A stretch of DNA of 64,000 nucleotides from Andreesenia angusta (lineage in GTDB: Bacteria > Bacillota > Clostridia > Tissierellales > Gottschalkiaceae), in NCBI RefSeq assembly GCF_001855385.1, contig NZ_MKIE01000004.1, forward strand, positions 1 to 64,000, in the 5' to 3' direction. A program made the translations under genes and the position numbers. Each line of letters starts with the position of its first letter. Position 1 is the first letter of the stretch. The notes beneath the pieces are model-generated. The model had not been told where the DNA came from. It saw nothing but the letters and a program-made list of their open reading frames with translations, and did not search any database. Positions 39,307-50,486 of this stretch are shown one piece after another.

Positions 39307-41448
39307 CTACTCTTCGTCTAATTCCGACGATTCCACTATGATAAAGTCCACCTGTCTGCTGTCTATGTTTACATTTGTGACTCTGACTCTCTGTTCGTCC
39401 CCTATCCTGTACATTCTCTTTGTTCTTTCACCCATAAGCGCGTAAGACCTTTCATCGTACTTGTAGTAGTCATCTTTAAGAGTGTTCACATGCACAAACC
39501 CCTCGACAGTGTTTGGAAGCTCTATGAAAAGCCCAGAAGATATCACTCCGGAAATCACTCCGTCGAACTCCTCGCCTATCTTGTCCAGCATGAACTCGGC
39601 TTTCTTGAGGTCATCTGTCTCTCTTTCAGCCTCGTCCGCCCTCTTCTCTGCATCAGAACTGAGCTCGGCTATCTCAGGCAGCTTGGCCTTTAACTTGCTC
39701 GCCTTCTTCTCGTCGAGCTCGCCGTTTATAAACCACTTTATTATCCTGTGTATCTGAAGGTCAGGATACCTTCTGATAGGGGACGTGAAGTGGGTGTAGT
39801 ACTCCGCAGCCAGTCCGAAGTGACTGTCTATCTCGGCGCTATACCTGGCTTTTTTCAGAGACCTCAACATTATGGTGTTTATTAGGTGCTCTTCCTTTTT
39901 GCCCTCTATCTTGCCCAGCAGTTCCTGAAGCTCTCTAGGGTGTACTTCCTGCGAACCTTTGAACTTGTAGCCGAAGTTATATATAAACTTCGAGAACTCC
40001 TGTATCTTGTCAAGGTCCGGGTCCTCGTGTATCCTGTAGAGGAATGGAGCCTGGCTCCAGTGCATATACTCCGCCACTGTCTCGTTTGTGACAAGCATAA
40101 ACTCCTCTATTATCCTGTTGGCTATTCGCCTCTCATACTCCGAAATCTCTATAGGCTTGCCTTTCTCGTCCAGTATGACCTTCGTCTCCGGGAAGTCGAA
40201 GTCTATGCTCCCCCTTCTCCTTCTCTTTTCCATAAGGATTTTGCAGAGTTCCTCCATAGTGTAGAAGTCATCCAGTATATGTGAGTATTTCTCTTTTAAC
40301 TCGGTATCATCTTTTTCCAGTATGTCTGATACGTCCTCGTATATGAGCCTTTCCTTGCTGTTTATCACACTTTCAACTATCTCATGGCTTTTGACTCTTC
40401 CCTGCTTGTCTATCTCCATGATCACGCTGAGCGCAAGCCTGTCCACCTTGGGATTCAAACTACATACTCCATTTGAAAGCTTCTTAGGCAGCATAGGTAT
40501 AACCCGGTCTACAAGATAGATGCTCGTACCCCTCTCTATTGCCTCTTTGTCTAGAGGCTTGTTCTCTTTTACGTAGTACGTCACGTCCGCTATATGAACC
40601 CCTAGCTTATAGTTTCCGTTTTCAAGCTTCTCTATGGAGACTCCGTCGTCGAAGTCCATGGCGTCTGCCCCGTCTATAGTGAATATCATCTTGTCTCTAA
40701 AATCCGCTCTTCTCTTGATCTCTGAAGCCGGGATCTCCTCTGTAATAGACTCCGCCTCATGTTCCACAGCTTCTGGGAAATGCTCTGGGAGTCCGTATTT
40801 CTTGACTATGGTTATTATGTCTATTCCAGCATCGCCCTTGTTTCCAAGTATGTCTATAACTCTTCCCTCTGGACTTCTCCTCGAATCACCCCAGCTTGTT
40901 ATCTCCACTTCCACTATCTGCTTGTCCTGCGCTCCCATGGAGTCGTTCTTAGGTATGAATATATCCTCTGTTATCCTGTTGTCTGAAGGCACTACAAAGC
41001 CAAAGCTCTTGCTCTTCTCGTATACTCCGACTATTTTCTCGTTGGCTCTCTTGAGTATCTTTCTTATTTCACCCTCGCGTTTCTTCCCGTCTCCACTTGA
41101 AAGTGTTATCTTGGCGATTACCCTGTCTCCGTTCATCGCTCCATTTAAATCCCTAGGAGATATAAACACGTCTGTTACGCCTTCGCTCTTGTTGTCCGGA
41201 ACTAAAAAACCGTAGCCCCTCTGGTTCACTATCAGCTTTCCGACTGCCAGATTCATATTGTGCGGAATTCCGTACTTGTCTTTTCTGTTTCTGTAGATGC
41301 GCCCCTCTGCTTCCATCTCGGAAAGTATCTTGTAAAGCTCGTCTTTGCCTTCTTTTCCTATCTGGAGACGTTTGGCTATCTCCTCTCTCTTCATAGGTAT
41401 ATACTCTTCGCTCTCCATATACTCTATTATCTTGTCTTTTATATTCAT
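39307..41448 (-). CDS. rnr: Ribonuclease R
   Basis: About 713 residues, with the start probably at MNIKDKI (41448) rather than the first frame codon. Order: N-terminal winged helix, two cold-shock OB domains ('NQRGYGFLVPDNKSEGVTDVFIS', 'KSFGFVVPSDNRITEDIFIP'), the RNB catalytic domain with 'FTIDGADAMDFDDGVSIE' (metal-binding aspartates) and a C-terminal S1 domain. It degrades structured RNA 3'-5' and works with SmpB/tmRNA in removing faulty mRNA, consistent with the neighbouring genes. There is no terminator between rnr and smpB, so they are probably co-transcribed. Confidence 0.96.
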   Translation of the reverse strand: MNIKDKIIEYMESEEYIPMKREEIAKRLQIGKEGKDELYKILSEMEAEGRIYRNRKDKYGIPHNMNLAVGKLIVNQRGYGFLVPDNKSEGVTDVFISPRDLNGAMNGDRVIAKITLSSGDGKKREGEIRKILKRANEKIVGVYEKSKSFGFVVPSDNRITEDIFIPKNDSMGAQDKQIVEVEITSWGDSRRSPEGRVIDILGNKGDAGIDIITIVKKYGLPEHFPEAVEHEAESITEEIPASEIKRRADFRDKMIFTIDGADAMDFDDGVSIEKLENGNYKLGVHIADVTYYVKENKPLDKEAIERGTSIYLVDRVIPMLPKKLSNGVCSLNPKVDRLALSVIMEIDKQGRVKSHEIVESVINSKERLIYEDVSDILEKDDTELKEKYSHILDDFYTMEELCKILMEKRRRRGSIDFDFPETKVILDEKGKPIEISEYERRIANRIIEEFMLVTNETVAEYMHWSQAPFLYRIHEDPDLDKIQEFSKFIYNFGYKFKGSQEVHPRELQELLGKIEGKKEEHLINTIMLRSLKKARYSAEIDSHFGLAAEYYTHFTSPIRRYPDLQIHRIIKWFINGELDEKKASKLKAKLPEIAELSSDAEKRADEAERETDDLKKAEFMLDKIGEEFDGVISGVISSGLFIELPNTVEGFVHVNTLKDDYYKYDERSYALMGERTKRMYRIGDEQRVRVTNVNIDSRQVDFIIVESSELDEE

Positions 41449-41518
41449 AGTCTTCACCATCCTCTGTTTTATCTGATTTTATCTATATACCCAAGTATCT
41501 CTTTTTCAAAAAGAAAAA

Positions 41519-41534
41519 GGCATGTTTCCATGCC
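41519..41534 (-). terminator. Terminator after ddl
   Basis: GGCATG (41519-41524) and CATGCC (41529-41534) form a stem with a TTTC loop. On the minus strand it is followed by TTTTTCTTTTT. It begins 2 bp after the ddl stop. Confidence 0.82.
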
Positions 41535-41535
41535 C

Positions 41536-42708
41536 TTACATCTTTCCTGCTTTTGAACTCTTTCCTAGGTTGACCTTGTCAAAAAGGTCCACGTCGTAAG
41601 AGTACATATTCTTGTTTTTCTCCTCGTGAACGGCGTATGCTATATCTAGAAGCTCGTCCACTAGCTGAGTGAAGTTTATCCCCATAGGTTCCCATAGGTA
41701 GTATCCCACAGAACCTGGCTGAGTGTTTATCTCGTTTACATATATCTTCTCGTCTTCGTCCATCAGGAAGTCTATTCTGGCATTTCCCTTGCAGTCTATC
41801 GCCATGAAAGAGGCCATCGCAGTCTCCTGTATCTCTTTGGCTTTCTCCGAGCTCAAGTCTGCCGGTATGTTTCTGCCTCCGTTTTTAGATCCCTTCGAGT
41901 TGCTGTTTACATACTTGTCCTCGTAAGTCAAAAGCTCTTTCCAGCCTATAGGCTCCTCGCATAGAGACGCCTTAACTTTGTTGTCGTATCCCATTACTGC
42001 GCAGTTTATCTCTCTAGGATTTTCCACTGCCGCCTCGACTATTATCTTCCTGTCGTATCTTATAGCCACTTCTATAGACTCTTCAAGGCTTTCTCTGTCC
42101 TTGGCTCTAGTTATGCCTACAGAAGATCCTAAATTCGAAGGCTTTACAAATACAGGGTACTTCAGCTTGCTCTCTATTTTGTCCAGTACGGCGTTCTTGT
42201 CGTCTTCCCAGGCTTTTCTGAAGAACCAAGTGTAGTCCACTATAGGAAGTCCGTGAGATTTGTAGACGTCCTTCATAAGTATCTTGTCCATTCCGACTGA
42301 AGAACCTATTACTCCGGCGCTCACATACGGTATGTTCATAAGCTCGAAAACTCCCTGTACAGTCCCGTCCTCTCCGTTAGTTCCGTGAAGCGCTATAAAG
42401 GCCGCGTCTATCTTCTCCGAGAACTTCTTGCTGAAAAGCCCAACTTTGTCAGGATGCGAAAAAATTCTGTTCTCGTTGTAGGTAGGAGTCACAACTATCT
42501 CTTTTATGTTCTTGAGGTTCTTCTCCTTGAAGTTCTTGAACTCTAAAAGCTCATCTCCTGTGAACCATCTTCCCTCTTTGTCTATAAACACAGGCACTAC
42601 GTTGTACTTCGACTTGTCTATATTCTCCATCACCTGCATTCCGGTTATAACCGAAACCTCGTGCTCAACACTTTTTCCACCAAATAATACCGCTATATTT
42701 TTTTTCAT
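41536..42708 (-). CDS. ddl: D-alanine--D-alanine ligase
   Basis: 390 residues, ATP-grasp fold. 'AVLFGGKSVEHEVSVITG' at the start, 'ALHGTNGEDGTVQGVFELMNIPYVSAGVIGSSVGMDK', 'VFVKPSNLGSSVGITRA' and 'ARIDFLMDEDEKIYVNEINTQPGS' are Ddl motifs. It makes the D-Ala-D-Ala used by the MurF-type ligase encoded 14 bp upstream. It is somewhat long (usually ~310-370); the extra ~30 residues are at the C-terminus ('SYDVDLFDKVNLGKSSKAGKM'). Confidence 0.95.
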   Translation of the reverse strand: MKKNIAVLFGGKSVEHEVSVITGMQVMENIDKSKYNVVPVFIDKEGRWFTGDELLEFKNFKEKNLKNIKEIVVTPTYNENRIFSHPDKVGLFSKKFSEKIDAAFIALHGTNGEDGTVQGVFELMNIPYVSAGVIGSSVGMDKILMKDVYKSHGLPIVDYTWFFRKAWEDDKNAVLDKIESKLKYPVFVKPSNLGSSVGITRAKDRESLEESIEVAIRYDRKIIVEAAVENPREINCAVMGYDNKVKASLCEEPIGWKELLTYEDKYVNSNSKGSKNGGRNIPADLSSEKAKEIQETAMASFMAIDCKGNARIDFLMDEDEKIYVNEINTQPGSVGYYLWEPMGINFTQLVDELLDIAYAVHEEKNKNMYSYDVDLFDKVNLGKSSKAGKM

Positions 42709-42722
42709 CTTTCAACCGTCCT

Positions 42723-44369
42723 TTATTCGTTAAAATTATCTGGCAAATCATTTTCAAATAGAACTATGTCCTTTGGCCTCACTATCGTCTGAAGCTTAGC
42801 CGTGGCCTCGTCCAGCTTTGCAACTACAAATACGCTTTTCGGGTCAAATCCAGACTCTATGACGCCCTCGTATATTGGCTTTGTCCTGTTCTTTCCGACG
42901 AGTATGGCGTAGTCGCAGTGCTTTCCTATGTTCCTTCCGAACTCCTTGTTGGCCTCGTACTCTTCATCTCCAAGCTCTATCATGCCGGGAGTTATCACTA
43001 TCTTTCTGCCCTCTTCAAACTGTGACATAACCTCAAGAGCCGCCTTGGCACCTACAGGGTTTGAGTTGAAGGCATCGTCTATTATTATCACGCCTGTCCC
43101 AGGGTTCATAAGCTGAAGTCTGTGAGGCACAGGTTCTACCTTTGAAATACCTCTAGCTATCTCCTCCATAGTCATGCCGAGGGCAAGCCCTACAGTGGCT
43201 CCGGCCAAAAGGTTTAGTATATTGTGCTCGCCAAGCAGATTGGTCTTGCAGCTTATCTCTTCTCCGCTTTTGCTTCCCAGCACAAACTCCGAACCTGTGG
43301 CATTCACTTTTATATCTCTGGCGTATACGTCCAGCTTCTCTCTGTCGCTTATACCGTAGACCATCTTTCTTCTGTCTTTGGTGTTGTCGGCAAGCTCTCT
43401 TACGTATTCGTTTTCATAGTTGAAGACCGCAAGGCCATCAGTCGGCAGCGAGTCTATTATCTCGTACTTTGTCTTCATTATATTCCCTATAGACTTGAAA
43501 GTCTCAAGGTGCGCAGGACCTACAGAAGTGAGCACCCCTATCTTATGCCCTACAAGCTCTCCCATCTCGGCTATGTCTCCTACGTTTCTGGCGCCCATCT
43601 CGGCCACAAAGGCCTCGTATGAGTCGTCAAGCGTCTCGTTTATCACCTTGCTGACACCCATAGGAGTGTTGTAGCTTTCAGGAGTCTTAAGTGTCTTGTA
43701 CTTCTCTGAAAGTATTGTAGCCATAAGGAACTTGGTGCTTGTCTTTCCAAAGCTTCCCGTTATTCCAACCACCTTTAGATCCTTCATACCTCTTATCTTT
43801 TGCTGTGCAGCTACAAAGAACTGCCTGTTTATAGCCTCTTCTATCGGCTTCGCTACTATGTTTGAAATCATCAGGATGTAAGGCTCAAAGTAGAGCATTA
43901 TAGCTCCGACTACAAGCATCAAAGAAACCGACAGCGTCTTTTCCTCTACCAAAGTTCCAAGCAGCGCCACAAATGCGACCGCTATGACCAAGTTAACCGC
44001 CATCTGTATCGTAAAGAGCCTCTTCACTCTCTGGGTGAATACAAGGTCTTTCTTCAGCTTCTCTTTTTTAGTCTTCATCCCGAACACTGTAAAAGCACAC
44101 CAGGCAAGTATGACTCCGCCTATCACAGTCGGCACTTGATGCTTGCCCATAACCACTGCAAGTAGCACCACAGCTATAGAGGCGACTGTGCTGAGCTTGA
44201 GCTTCATATAGAATGCCCTATACCCGAATTCGTCTAGCCATTTTGTAAAGTTTTCGTTCTTGTATCCTTCCAGCTGCATCATATGTATAAGATATCTGCT
44301 TCTGGTAAAAGACGCTGCAATCCATATTGCGACTGCTGCAAATATCAGCGGCAAAAATAAGCGCTCCAT
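42723..44369 (-). CDS. MurF-type UDP-MurNAc-pentapeptide synthetase with N-terminal membrane domain
   Basis: 548 residues. The first ~190 are hydrophobic, with about five membrane segments (e.g. 'FLPLIFAAVAIWIAASF', 'SIAVVLLAVVMG', 'AVNLVIAVAFVALLGTLV'). The rest is a Mur ligase with P-loop 'GITGSFGKTSTKFL' near 205, 'YNTPMGVSKVINETL' and 'IDDAFNSNPVGAKAALEVM', as in MurF, which adds D-Ala-D-Ala to the UDP-MurNAc-tripeptide. Most MurF proteins are soluble; a membrane-tethered form occurs in some Clostridia and places the enzyme near MraY. Pairing with ddl supports the assignment. Confidence 0.85.
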   Translation of the reverse strand: MERLFLPLIFAAVAIWIAASFTRSRYLIHMMQLEGYKNENFTKWLDEFGYRAFYMKLKLSTVASIAVVLLAVVMGKHQVPTVIGGVILAWCAFTVFGMKTKKEKLKKDLVFTQRVKRLFTIQMAVNLVIAVAFVALLGTLVEEKTLSVSLMLVVGAIMLYFEPYILMISNIVAKPIEEAINRQFFVAAQQKIRGMKDLKVVGITGSFGKTSTKFLMATILSEKYKTLKTPESYNTPMGVSKVINETLDDSYEAFVAEMGARNVGDIAEMGELVGHKIGVLTSVGPAHLETFKSIGNIMKTKYEIIDSLPTDGLAVFNYENEYVRELADNTKDRRKMVYGISDREKLDVYARDIKVNATGSEFVLGSKSGEEISCKTNLLGEHNILNLLAGATVGLALGMTMEEIARGISKVEPVPHRLQLMNPGTGVIIIDDAFNSNPVGAKAALEVMSQFEEGRKIVITPGMIELGDEEYEANKEFGRNIGKHCDYAILVGKNRTKPIYEGVIESGFDPKSVFVVAKLDEATAKLQTIVRPKDIVLFENDLPDNFNE

Positions 44370-44384
44370 CTTCCACTCTCCTCT

Positions 44385-45173
44385 TTATTTTTTATTTATT
44401 CCAAAAAAGCTCTCTAAAACAGCCTTAAACTGGCCGTACTGGTCTATATACGAGTAATGCCCGGCGTCTTCAAAGACTACAAGGCCGCTGTCTGGAATTT
44501 CCGCATTCATTATCTCAGCCATGTATACAGGGGTCGCATCGTCATCTCTGCCCCACACCAGTAGCGTAGAGGCTTTTATGCCTTTAAGCAGAGGCCTAAG
44601 GTCCTCATTGACTGTCTTTACTAGTATCTGCCTCATGACTCCACCAGCATCTCTGTAGTCCTGGGAGCCGAATTTCTCGTAAAATCGCTTCAGCCTCTTT
44701 TCCTTTGGAATCCAGAAAAACAGCGTATTGTAAAGTTTTTTCATGGCCTTGAAGGAGTAGACCTTGAAGTAGTACTTGGCCCCTCTCTTCGGGATAAGCC
44801 CTGCGGCGTCCACCAGCACCATTCTGTCCACAAGCTCTGGGTACTTGTTTGAGAGTATTATGGATATCCTTCCTCCGAAGGAATGACCTATTAGAGTCAC
44901 CTTCTCCATCTTCATCTCGTCTATAAATCGCTTTATATAGTCTGCATATTCATACACTCCCCATGGCTCAGGAGGCTCTGGCGACTCCCCGAAGCCCGGA
45001 AAGTCCACGGTGTAGACTTTAAAGCTGTCTTTAAGTATATTGTGTACCGGCATCATGGTCTGTATATTTGTTCCCCAACCGTGGAGTATGAGCACGTTCT
45101 CCCCCTCTCCCTCGGCTATGTAGTTCATCTTCAATCCGTCTATATCTATATTCAAGTCGATCTGTCCTCTCAA
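44385..45173 (-). CDS. Alpha/beta hydrolase
   Basis: About 257-262 residues. 'NVLILHGWGTNIQTMMPVHNIL' (oxyanion region), nucleophile elbow 'LIGHSFGGRISI' (Ser near 98), Asp in 'LVWGRDDDATPVYMAE' and His in 'FEDAGHYSYIDQYGQF' complete the catalytic triad. Substrate unknown. The first codons are TTG-type with uncertain ribosome site; a second TTG at codon 7 (45155) may be used. It precedes the MurF/ddl pair and is probably in the same transcript. Confidence 0.85.
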   Translation of the reverse strand: MRGQIDLNIDIDGLKMNYIAEGEGENVLILHGWGTNIQTMMPVHNILKDSFKVYTVDFPGFGESPEPPEPWGVYEYADYIKRFIDEMKMEKVTLIGHSFGGRISIILSNKYPELVDRMVLVDAAGLIPKRGAKYYFKVYSFKAMKKLYNTLFFWIPKEKRLKRFYEKFGSQDYRDAGGVMRQILVKTVNEDLRPLLKGIKASTLLVWGRDDDATPVYMAEIMNAEIPDSGLVVFEDAGHYSYIDQYGQFKAVLESFFGINKK

Positions 45174-45251
45174 TTATGTAATGTCCTCATCTATATGATT
45201 ATAGCAAAATTTTTTAATTTATACTATAGAGATGCATTCTTTTAAGCAAAA

Positions 45252-45279
45252 CAAAGGCGATTCGGAAGAATCGCCTTTG
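45252..45279 (-). terminator. Terminator after secG
   Basis: CAAAGGCGATTC (45252-45263) pairs with GAATCGCCTTTG (45268-45279), 12 bp, loop GGAA, followed by TTTTG on the minus strand. It ends the glycolytic/secG transcript. Confidence 0.88.
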
Positions 45280-45281
45280 AT

Positions 45282-45518
45282 CTATTTTTGAATAGCCGCC
45301 AATGCTATAGATGAAATCATTATCACAACAGACGAAGCGATTATCAGCTTGTCCGATATAGCGTCTAGTCCTTTTCCCTTGTTTTTAGACCAGACGTTTT
45401 CACTTCCTCCACCGAAGCTTCCAGAAAGTCCGCCAGTCTTGTCTTCTTGCATCATGACATTTACTATCAGTATTATGCTTGAAACGACTATAAGCACCAT
45501 AAGTAGTGTATTCACCAA
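45282..45518 (-). CDS. secG: SecG preprotein translocase subunit
   Basis: 78 residues with two transmembrane segments (about 3-22 and 55-74) and the SecG motif 'MQEDKTGGLSGSFGGGSENVW' between them. It is a membrane component of SecYEG. secG follows eno in many Firmicutes, and here there is 69 bp between them. A strong terminator lies directly downstream. Confidence 0.94.
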   Translation of the reverse strand: MVNTLLMVLIVVSSIILIVNVMMQEDKTGGLSGSFGGGSENVWSKNKGKGLDAISDKLIIASSVVIMISSIALAAIQK

Positions 45519-45587
45519 AACACCTCCATTTCTACAATCAACAATATTATATCACAGCGTCAACGATCTATCAATCCGCCGGATTTA

Positions 45588-46898
<1,311 letters not shown>

Positions 46899-46910
46899 TT
46901 ATCTTTATAT

Positions 46911-48443
46911 TTATCTTTTTATCAAGCTCTTTCCTGTCATCTCCGCTGGAACGTCCAGCTTCATTATATACAGCACCGTAGGCGCCAGATCGGCAAGTAT
47001 CCCCGGGTTCAGTGACACACCTTTTATGCCTGCAAGTATAAGGGGCACTTCGTTTGTGCTATGGGCTGTAAGAGTCGCTCCTGTCTTGCAGTCCTTCATC
47101 TCTTCTGCGTTTCCATGGTCGGCTGTTATAAGCGCAGAACCTCCTACAGATTCTATGGCCTCCACTACATTTCCAAGGCATGTGTCTACCGTCTCTAAAG
47201 CTTTTATAGCGGCCTCCATATTGCCTGTATGCCCTACCATATCAGGGTTTGCAAAGTTGAGCACCATAAAGTCGTACTCGCCAGACTTAATCCTCTTCAC
47301 AGCCTCTTCAGCCAGCTCATATGCGCTCATCTCAGGCTTCAAGTCGTAAGTCGCAACTTTAGGCGAAGGTATAAGCACCCTTGTTTCCCCAGGGTTTTCA
47401 GCCTCCACTCCTCCGTTGAAGAAGAAGGTCACATGGGCATACTTCTCTGTTTCAGCTATTCTAAGCTGTGTCTTTCCATTCTTGCTCAAGTACTCACCCA
47501 GAGTGTTCACATGCGACTGCGGCTTAAATGCAATCTCCATGTTCTCTATGGTGGCGTCATACTGAGTCATGCCCACAAAGTAGGTTTCCACAGTCTTGGC
47601 TCTTTCGAAACCGTCGAAATCTCTGTCCACTATGGCCCTTGTGATCTGTCTGGCCCTGTCCGGCCTAAAGTTGTAGAATATCACAGAGTCTCCGCTGTCT
47701 ATAGCGCCTGTAGGAGCGCCTTTTTCAGTTATAACTGTAGGCAGTATGAACTCGTCTGTGACTCCGCCTGTGTAGGACTGCTCTACAAGCTCGGACGGGC
47801 TTGTGGCACTCTCGCCTTCTCCAAGCACCATGGCGTTGTAGGCTTTCTCTGTCCTGTCCCATCGCTTGTCTCTGTCCATGGCGTAGTACCTTCCAGACAC
47901 AGTGGCTATCTTGCCTATGCCTATCTCCTTAAGCTTTTCCTCAAGCGCCACCACATCGGCCTTTCCGCTTGAAGGAGGCACGTCTCTTCCGTCTAGGAAG
48001 CAGTGGATGTATACATCCTCTAGTCCCTCTCTCTTTGCATAGTCTAGCAGTGCATAGAGGTGTGAATTGTGGCTGTGAACTCCTCCTGGAGACAGCAGCC
48101 CTATAAGGTGAAGCTTTGAATTCTTCGACTTGCAGTTTTCAACTGCGCGCTTGAACTCCTCTTTTTCAAAGAAGTCCTGATTCTCTATGCTCTTGCTTAT
48201 CCTTGTGAACTCCTGGTACACTATCCTGCCTGCTCCTATGTTCAGATGACCTACTTCCGAGTTTCCCATCTGTCCTTCAGGAAGTCCCACGTCAAGGCCA
48301 CTGGCCTTTAACGTGGTGTGCGGTTTTTCAGACATCAGCTTGTCGAAGACAGGGGTGTTGGCCTTTATCACTGCATTCCCAGGATAGTCGCATCCCATTC
48401 CCCAGCCGTCTAGTATTATTATGGCCGTAAGCTGCTTGTCCAT
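46911..48443 (-). CDS. gpmI: 2,3-bisphosphoglycerate-independent phosphoglycerate mutase
   Basis: 510 residues. N-terminal 'IILDGWG', catalytic Ser in 'LPEGQMGNSEVGHLNIGAGRIV', 'VHSHNSHLYALLDYAK', 'FLDGRDVPP', 'NFRPDRARQI' and 'ITADHGNAEEM' (metal-binding) identify the manganese-dependent iPGM. It interconverts 3- and 2-phosphoglycerate. It starts 1 bp after tpiA, so the two are closely coupled. Confidence 0.97.
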   Translation of the reverse strand: MDKQLTAIIILDGWGMGCDYPGNAVIKANTPVFDKLMSEKPHTTLKASGLDVGLPEGQMGNSEVGHLNIGAGRIVYQEFTRISKSIENQDFFEKEEFKRAVENCKSKNSKLHLIGLLSPGGVHSHNSHLYALLDYAKREGLEDVYIHCFLDGRDVPPSSGKADVVALEEKLKEIGIGKIATVSGRYYAMDRDKRWDRTEKAYNAMVLGEGESATSPSELVEQSYTGGVTDEFILPTVITEKGAPTGAIDSGDSVIFYNFRPDRARQITRAIVDRDFDGFERAKTVETYFVGMTQYDATIENMEIAFKPQSHVNTLGEYLSKNGKTQLRIAETEKYAHVTFFFNGGVEAENPGETRVLIPSPKVATYDLKPEMSAYELAEEAVKRIKSGEYDFMVLNFANPDMVGHTGNMEAAIKALETVDTCLGNVVEAIESVGGSALITADHGNAEEMKDCKTGATLTAHSTNEVPLILAGIKGVSLNPGILADLAPTVLYIMKLDVPAEMTGKSLIKR

Positions 48444-48444
48444 C

Positions 48445-49197
48445 TTACTTTACCTCTCCGTAGTTTATGAGCTTGGCAAACTCTTCTGAGTCAAGGCTCG
48501 CTCCGCCAACCAATGCTCCGTCTATATCGCTCTGACCCATTATCTCAGCCACGTTTGAAGACTTCACACTACCACCATACTGTATTCTGACAGAGTCTGC
48601 CACTTCTCCAGCTATATCTCTGACCACGTTTCTTATAAAGGATATTATCTCGTTCGCCTGCTCGCTTGTAGCGGTTTTTCCTGTTCCTATGGCCCATATA
48701 GGCTCGTAGGCTATTACTATCTTCTCTATATCTGAACTCGAAAGCCCCTTTAATCCGGCTTTCACCTGAGCTTCTACTTTCTTTTTCTCAGCTCCCGCTT
48801 CTCTTTCCTCTAGCGACTCCCCAACACACATTATAGGTGTTAATCCATGAGAAAGTGCGCTCACCATCTTCTTGTTCACTGTTTCATCTGATTCTGCGAA
48901 ATACTCTCTTCTTTCAGAGTGGCCCAGCACTACATAGTCCACGCCTATCTCAGAAAGCATAAGCGGAGAAATCTCTCCTGTAAATGCTCCGTTCTCTTCC
49001 CAGTGCATATTCTGCGCTCCAAGCTTTAAATCGCTTCCGGCTATGGCCTTTTTAACCTCGCTAAGCGCAGTGAAAGGAACGCAGACTACTCCCTCTACTT
49101 CAGGCCTTGTGCTGCCCTTCAAAGAGTTGACCAGCTCAAGCGCCTCTGCTATAGTCTTATGCATTTTCCAGTTTCCTGCTATAATAGGTTTTCTCAA
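48445..49197 (-). CDS. tpiA: Triosephosphate isomerase
   Basis: 250 residues. '[10 protein letters not shown]', '[19 protein letters not shown]', '[13 protein letters not shown]' (His), '[16 protein letters not shown]' (Glu) and '[11 protein letters not shown]' are the TIM signatures. Interconverts dihydroxyacetone phosphate and glyceraldehyde 3-phosphate. Fourth from last gene of the gapA-pgk-tpiA-gpmI-eno set. Confidence 0.97.
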   Translation of the reverse strand: MRKPIIAGNWKMHKTIAEALELVNSLKGSTRPEVEGVVCVPFTALSEVKKAIAGSDLKLGAQNMHWEENGAFTGEISPLMLSEIGVDYVVLGHSERREYFAESDETVNKKMVSALSHGLTPIMCVGESLEEREAGAEKKKVEAQVKAGLKGLSSSDIEKIVIAYEPIWAIGTGKTATSEQANEIISFIRNVVRDIAGEVADSVRIQYGGSVKSSNVAEIMGQSDIDGALVGGASLDSEEFAKLINYGEVK

Positions 49198-49212
49198 ACT
49201 AAATCCTCCTTC

Positions 49213-50406
49213 TTACTTGTCCTGTATCGAATCTATTCCCGGAAGTACTTTCCCCTCGAAAAACTCTAGGGATGCTCCTCCTCCTGTAGATATATGGCTC
49301 ATCTCCTTGTCGAATCCAAACTGCTCTACAGCAGCCGCAGAGTCTCCTCCACCGACTATAGTCATTCCGTCGCATTCAGCCATGGCCTTTGCAACCCCTA
49401 TAGTTCCGTTTGCATAGTTAGACATCTCGAACACTCCCATAGGTCCGTTCCAGACAACTGTCTTAGCAGCTCTTATCTCGTCTGCAAAAAGCGCCGTAGT
49501 TTTAGAGCCTATGTCTAGCCCCATCTTGTCGGCTGGTATGCTCTTTACATCCACTTCTTCGAATGCCACGTCGTTCTTGAACTCAGATGCCACCACAGTG
49601 TCAACAGGCAGCATCAGCTTTACGCCTTTAGCCTCTGCCTTAGCTATAAGCTCTTTTGCAAGCTCCAGCTTGTCTTCTTCCACAAGCGACTTTCCTATCT
49701 CGCATCCTTCTGCCTTTAGGAAAGTGAACATCATTCCCCCGCCTATTATAAGCGAGTCCACTTTGTCTAGGAGATTCTCTATTACACCTATCTTGTCTGA
49801 AACCTTGGCACCTCCAAGTATCGCCACGAAAGGTCTTTCAGGATTAGACATCGCCTTGCCCATAAACTCAACTTCCTTCTCCACAAGGTATCCCATGGCT
49901 GAAGGCAGTATGCTGCTTACCCCTACATTTGAAGCATGAGCCCTGTGAGCCGTTCCAAATGCGTCGTTTACATATAAGTCCCCTAGTGAAGCCAGCTCTT
50001 TTGAGAACTCTTCTCCATTTTTCTCTTCTTCCTTTCTATACCTTGTGTTCTGTAGCAGAACCACATCGCCGACTTTCATATTCTCTACGGCTGACTTTGC
50101 ATTCTCTCCAACTACATTGTCGTCAGCGGCAAAAACCACTTCTTTTCCAAGCAGCTCTCCAAGTCTCACAGCAATTGGTGCAAGTGAATACTCCGGCTTA
50201 GGCTCTCCCTTAGGTCTTCCAAAGTGAGACATCACCACTGCCTTTCCTCCGTTTTCTATCACGTACTTTATAGTAGGAAGTGCGCTTGCTATTCTTATAT
50301 CGTCTGTTATCTCTCCGTTTTCGTTCATAGGAACGTTGAAATCACATCTTATGAGTACTCTCTTTCCATTTACATCTAGGTCTTTTATGCTCTTCTTGTT
50401 TAACAT
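49213..50406 (-). CDS. pgk: Phosphoglycerate kinase
   Basis: 397 residues. '[23 protein letters not shown]', 'MSHFGRPKG', '[14 protein letters not shown]', '[18 protein letters not shown]', '[13 protein letters not shown]' and '[15 protein letters not shown]' are PGK motifs. It makes ATP from 1,3-bisphosphoglycerate. A perfect hairpin lies in the 80-bp gap between gapA and pgk. Confidence 0.97.
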   Translation of the reverse strand: MLNKKSIKDLDVNGKRVLIRCDFNVPMNENGEITDDIRIASALPTIKYVIENGGKAVVMSHFGRPKGEPKPEYSLAPIAVRLGELLGKEVVFAADDNVVGENAKSAVENMKVGDVVLLQNTRYRKEEEKNGEEFSKELASLGDLYVNDAFGTAHRAHASNVGVSSILPSAMGYLVEKEVEFMGKAMSNPERPFVAILGGAKVSDKIGVIENLLDKVDSLIIGGGMMFTFLKAEGCEIGKSLVEEDKLELAKELIAKAEAKGVKLMLPVDTVVASEFKNDVAFEEVDVKSIPADKMGLDIGSKTTALFADEIRAAKTVVWNGPMGVFEMSNYANGTIGVAKAMAECDGMTIVGGGDSAAAVEQFGFDKEMSHISTGGGASLEFFEGKVLPGIDSIQDK

Positions 50407-50433
50407 CTATATACCTCCCTTATTTCTATGTAC

Positions 50434-50465
50434 TTCGAAATAGAGCCCTTAGGCTCTATTTCGAA
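50434..50465. other. Perfect hairpin between gapA and pgk
   Basis: TTCGAAATAGAGCC (50434-50447), loop CTTA, GGCTCTATTTCGAA (50452-50465). There is no T-tract on the minus strand, so it is more likely an mRNA processing or stability element than a terminator. Confidence 0.7.
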
Positions 50466-50486
50466 TCTCTATTCTGTTTTGGATTA

